Source: Megalobrama amblycephala
Lineage: Eukaryota > Chordata > Actinopteri > Cypriniformes > Xenocyprididae
Length of the DNA stretch: 64,000 bases
NCBI RefSeq assembly: GCF_018812025.1
Contig: NC_063058.1
Location: 18,677,797-18,741,796 of the forward strand
Reading direction: 5' to 3'
Below are positions 39,801 to 45,800 of this stretch, piece after piece. Both the position numbers and the translations under genes were made by a program. The notes under the pieces were generated by a model. It was not told the DNA's origin. It saw only the letters and a list, made by a program, of their open reading frames with translations, and did not search any database. The stretch's first letter is position 1. Every line of letters begins with the position of its first letter.

Positions 39801-42800
39801 AGTAGAACTTCACAATACATCAGAACTGCTGTAGGTAAAAAAAAGAAAGACAATAAGATAGAGTGATAAACTTAAATCAGGGCTGAATACTTTCCATATT
39901 ATGTAATATTAAGATTAGTGCATGGCAAATCATTGTATGATGAAAATAGTTTGTTAAAGGTGGTGTATTATTTCCAGTGCACTTGTGAAGAATGCGTCGG
40001 TGCATGCTTTTTCTAATGTTTCTAATGTTTGCTAATATTACCCACAACCCCTTGCACTACTGAAGGGGAGGTTTAAATATATAAACCTAAAAGTGAAGTA
40101 ACAGTTAATATTATTTAATAAATGTGTTAACACTTACACAGAAATGCAAACAGAACATGACAGAGGTTTGTGCTATCAAGGCGCAATAGTAAAATGTCCC
40201 ATTACTTGCAGACTTTCTTTCTACATACTTATAGGGATAGTTAACCCAAAAATGAAAATTAATTACTCATGTCGTTCCACACCCGTAAGACCTTCGTTCA
40301 TCTTTGGAACACAAATTAAGATATTTTTTTTAATAAAATCCGATGGCTCAGTGAGGCCTCCATTACCAGCAAGATAATTAACACTTTCAGATGCCCAGAA
40401 AGGTACTAAAGACATATTTAAAACAGTTCATGTGAATGAAGCGACAAGAATACTTTTTTGTGGCAAAAAACAAAATAATGACTTTATTCAACAATATCTA
40501 GTGATGGACGATTTCAGAACACTGCTTCATGAAGCTTCGAAGCTATATGAATCTTTTGTTTCGAATCAGTGGTTCGGAGCGTGTATCAAACTGCCAAAGT
40601 CACGAAACCATTGAAATTTTGAAACACTTATGAGGTAACGAAGCCTCGTTTATTGAAATCACGTGACTTTGTTAGTTTGAACTGAACCACTGATTCGAAA
40701 CAAAAGATTCATATAGCTTCGAAGCTTCATGAAGCAGTGTTTTTTTTTAAATCGCCCATCACTAGATATTGTTGAATAAAGTCATCATTTTGTTTTTTGG
40801 CACATAAAAAGTATTCTTGTCGCTTCATTCACATGAACTGTTTTAAATATGTCTTTAGGACCTTTCTGGGTGTTTGAAAGTCTAAATTAACTTGCTGGGA
40901 ATGGAGGCCTCACTGAGCCATCGGATTTTATCAAAAATATCTTAATTTGTGTTCCAAAGATGAACAAAGGTCTTACAGGTGTAGAACAACATGAGGGTGA
41001 GTAATTAATGACAGAAATTTCATTTTTGGCTGAACTAACCCTTTAAATATGTATGTACTTTCCCATCACCAGTGATGTACACACACTTTAAATGCTTTGT
41101 AGCCATTTGGAATTCAGCCCATGTTTGAACGGTGTGTATGAAATTAACAAATGAGAGTCATTCGATTAAAAAGTTATTCTTCCCCATTGAGCCCATTAAG
41201 ATGCAATACTAGGTATCAACACTGGGATTTGGAACTGAGCCACATCTTCTTAGAGATTTCATAGGAAAGACATAATTAACAAACATGAATAATTCATTTT
41301 ATTGGCTATGTAATACAGAGCTGAATAAGACACAGTGTCCAAACAGACATTCAGACGGCCCAAATGAATGGATCAGAGTGATAAAAGATGACATTGCAAT
41401 TTTCTTGTTATTGCAGTTCAGGGCTTGATATATAAGGCCTTGACTAAAAACTTGACATTTTTGAGTTTTGTTGACAAATAAAAGTACTAATGTACAAATT
41501 TCTCTACAAAACTTTCTTTTATAAAAATTTTTTTGTACAAACATTTAAAACTGATGTGATTTTCACAACATACAGTTCTATTCAAAAGTTTGGGTTTGGT
41601 ATGATTTTATAATGTTGACTGCAAGACTGCAGTTATTTGATCAAAAATATAGTAAAAACAGTAATATTGTGAAATAGTATTACCATTTATTACCATTTTT
41701 TTCCGCTGCCATTATTCCAGTCTTCAATAGTTATGTTTCCATCCAAAGTTTTTAACTTGTGCAAATTTGTGCAAAATTGGAATATCGCATAAAACATTTG
41801 TGAATAAAGCAGCGTTTCCATACCATGTGTTCAAGAGAACAAATTCATCACTTCCTGGTAAACTGACGCAAAGTATCTGTAATAAAAATGGCACATGAGT
41901 TTTTCATTTAGTTTATGCGCATGTCATCTTGTTGGATAAAAAATTTATTCGCGTTCACATGTGAGCACCTAATGCAGCATGGAGCAGATTATGTATGCTA
42001 GGCTAATGTTAACATAATAAAAATTGTAATAATTAAGCAAGAGTATGTGTGTTGACTAGTTATGTACATCTATATTACATGTATATTTTAAAAGTGCTTT
42101 TCTCTTCTGTTGTTACAGAATGTGTACTACACAAACTCTCAGCAGTTGCATGTCGGAAGCTTGAGCCCGACCATCGACGACGACGATAACAAGTGCCTGG
42201 TGGACGTGAACGGCCGGCCGCGACTGCTAGAATGCAGCTACGCCAGCAACAAGCACATGAAGCTCTCCTGGCTCTTTACTCAGGTATACATGCAGAGGAA
42301 ACAATGAATCATTCGCTCATTTTCTGTTCTTGTGCTCTGTAAAGTAATAATATGCTAACTGAATTATATGATTATTACATAAATTAAATTACTTTTTTTA
42401 TGTTAACTATTGGTTTTTGGGTGAGTTGGTGCCTAGATGAGTCTAAAAGAGTATGGTATTGCGATGGTCTGTTTCTGCTGTCTGGTTTAGTTTTGAATTA
42501 AGTTTGATGAAGAGCTTCACTTTTCCATAGTGTGCCATTACATTCTACACAAAGCTTATTACACATAGACATCCTTTCTGCACAGCTCAATTAAACAGGA
42601 CCTATTATGCCCCTTTTCTAAGTCTTGATTAGGGTCAACTAAAATATATTTCATGCTTGAAAGCTCTGTTTAGTTCCTGCCTCTCTGAAGCCCCTCCTTC
42701 TGAAAATTGCAATGTGTTCTGATTGGTTGGCTGGACGAGTGTGTTGTGATAATGGGCTATATGCACGGAGTGTAATATGGGAATAATATAAGCCAGCTTG

Positions 42801-45800
42801 AAAACTTCCGGTGAGATGTCATTTGCTGGTGTGTTGAGCATCAGTAGTCTAATACTTAGTTTATAATCACAATATAGGCACTTAAATAGTCAGGCATAGC
42901 ATTAATTTAGTTATTCAAACGTATGACAGCATAAAAAAAAGAAATAAATAAAGACATACCTCATTGTTCCTCCTTGGCTAAATTCAATTCGACCATCAGT
43001 TTTCACACATGTGAAAAAAGCTTCAAAAATTAAATATTTATTGTGCACTTTAGTTAGATTAATTGAATAAAAGTTGTTTCTACAAGTGTGCTGAAATCAT
43101 TGAGCTTGCGCTGCACTGACTGACAGCTGCTGTGATTACAAAAGGAAAGCGCGATGCTCGCTTTCTGTGTAATTCATTCACAAGAAAAGTTATTGTTTTC
43201 CATGAGATTTTTTGAGTACTTTATACATCACATTGACAAAATGTATTTTTAAACTTAGTTATTTTATAATGTTTAATATTTAGTAAAAAACAAAGTGAAA
43301 AATGATTAGAGGAAATAGCTGTTATATGCGCAAATAAATGCTACTTTGCCACCACCTGCTGGTTTACGGAAGAGGATTAGGGCCGAGCAATAATAAAAAA
43401 ATAAAACCATCTCGAGATTAAAGTTGTTAAATTTCGAGAAAAAACTCGTTAAATTTCGAGAAAAAACTCTTTAAATTTTGAGAAAAAGGTCGAAATAAAA
43501 TGTTGAGAATAAACTCGTTAAATTACGAGAAAAAAGTCGAGATAAAATGTTGAGAATAAACTCGTTAAATTACGAGAAAAAAACTCGTTAAATTTCGAGA
43601 AAAAGGTCGAGATAAAATGTTGAGAATAAACTCGTTAAATTACGAGAAAAAACTCGTTAAATTTCGAGAAAAAAGTCGAGATAAAATGTTGAGAATAAAA
43701 TCATTAAATTACGAGAAAAAAACTCGTTAAATTTCGAGAAAAAGGTCGAGATAAAATGTTGAGAATAAACTCGTTAAATTACGAGAAAAAACTCGTTAAA
43801 TTTCGAGAAAAAGGTCGAGATAAAATGTTGAGAATAAACTCGTTAAATTACGAGAAAAAAACTCGTTAAATTTCGAGAAAAAGGTCGAGATAAAATGTTG
43901 AGAATAAAGTCATTAAATTACGAGAAAAAAACTCTTTAAATTTCGAGAAAAAAGTCGAGATAAAATGTTGAGAATAAAATCATTAAATTACGAGAAAAAA
44001 GTTGTTAAATTACAAGAACAAATTCGTTAAATTATGAGAAAAATTTCGTTAAATTTCGAGAAAAAAGTTGAGATAAAATGTTGAGAATAAAGTCATTAAA
44101 TTATGAGAAAAAAGTCGTTAAATTACAAGAACAAACTCGTTAAATTTCGAGAAAAAAGTCGAGATAAAATGTTGAGAATAAAGTCATTAAATTACGAGAA
44201 TAAACTCATTAAATTATGAGAAAAAAGTTGTTAAATTACAAGAACAAATTCGTTAAATTACGAGAATAAATTCGTTAATTTAATGACTTTATTCTCAACA
44301 TTTTATCTAGACTTTTTTCTAGAAATTTAACGACATTTTTCTCATAATTTAACGAATTTGTTCATTTGAAGTGCTGGAAAAAAATGTGTGTGCATGTCTA
44401 ATTACAGACACGGCATTTTTAAATGGTCCCAATAGCTTCGTCTTTATTGCAATCAATAAAACTGGTTTATTGGCAAATTAGGTAAATGTGACAACTGCAT
44501 TCAAATATGATTACAACATTAAAAAGCTGACCCCTGTCCACCAGCAAAAACGTGAAAAAATGGTTCAGGAATGGTTTGAGGAGCACAACAACGAGTTGTT
44601 TTTCTCCAGATCCAAATTCTCCAGATCTCAATCCAATCGAGCATCTGTGGGATGTGCTGAACAAACAAGTCCGATCCATGAAGGCTCCACCTCACAACGT
44701 ACAGGACTTAAAGGATCTGCTGCTAACATCTTGGTGTCAGATACCACAGCACACCTTCAGGGGTCTAGAGGAGTCCATGCCTCGACGGGTCAGGGCTGTT
44801 TTGGCAGCAAAAGGGGGACCAACACAGTATTAGGAAGGTGGTCATAATGTTACGCCTGATATCTTACTGATACAGGGAATAACTCCCTTTAGGGTGGACT
44901 TTGTGCTTTGCAACTTTGCAGACCTTTTTCATGCTCAAACAGCAACATTGCACACTAAAGAAAGTTGAAAATGTAAAAAGCATAATAGGTCCTCTTTAAA
45001 TGTCAAAACTTTTTTATCAAGTTCTGAGAACATTTAAGTAGCACTCCAAAAATTCGCAGTCAATTTGCAGCATCTGTCAGCCCTCCGGCTGTGCGACTGC
45101 AACGGACACTTTCTGGATATCGAGCATTAATAATTCAGAGGTGTGAGTTGTGTGTGTGTGTGTGTCATAAAGCTCTCCTAATTCAATTCAAGCGCCGTTT
45201 TGGATTGTAGCAGACATCTTAATTTCATCTGCACACTGTCCGCGTAATGTATGCATCTCTATTAAAAGGTGGATGAATTAATATATGTCACAGCAGGCGG
45301 TGTCGTCTAAAAGGTTTAGCTGAAGTGTAGTGGAAATGTCAGAATAGGTTATTAGGAAAGGGTAATGCTGCCCCCTTGGGAGAGATGTCGAAGTAGATGA
45401 ACAAACACGCACTATCGAGAAAAGTGTAAGAGTATGAACGATATCAATTCTCACACAAACCCTCGGGACGTGGTTTTATGTCTCAGGTGAGCTCGGTGGG
45501 ATAAAGGCTTTATGGCAGCCACCTTTTTTTTCCTGGAGTTTCTTAAAATGGAGCAAATCCATTGTGGCCTTTTATATGTGATGAATAATTGATGACAAAG
45601 CCAGTGAAAGAGTGAACTGGCTTTTTGACTCATAGGAGAGCATCAGAAATGGCTTTAATTAAGTCTTTATCGACTCATATCTGCTTTTCAGTCTGTATCC
45701 AGGATACCGCATGACAGGTCCTGAATAAATGCGCCGCTAAGCTTACCTGACACATGTACCCAGCTGAAATATATTATTTAGCTCTTTAGGGCATTTGGCA

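Larger units (their letters stand above)
42597..44993. mobile_element. hAT-like element with nested satellite and Tc1 fragment
   Basis: Inverted ends AGGACCTATTATGCCCC and AAAAAGCATAATAGGTCCT. The flanking 8-mers (AATTAAAC and CTTTAAAT) do not match, so the target duplication is not demonstrated. Inside are a satellite array (43395-44335) and a Tc1 transposase remnant (44488-44833). Confidence 0.65.
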
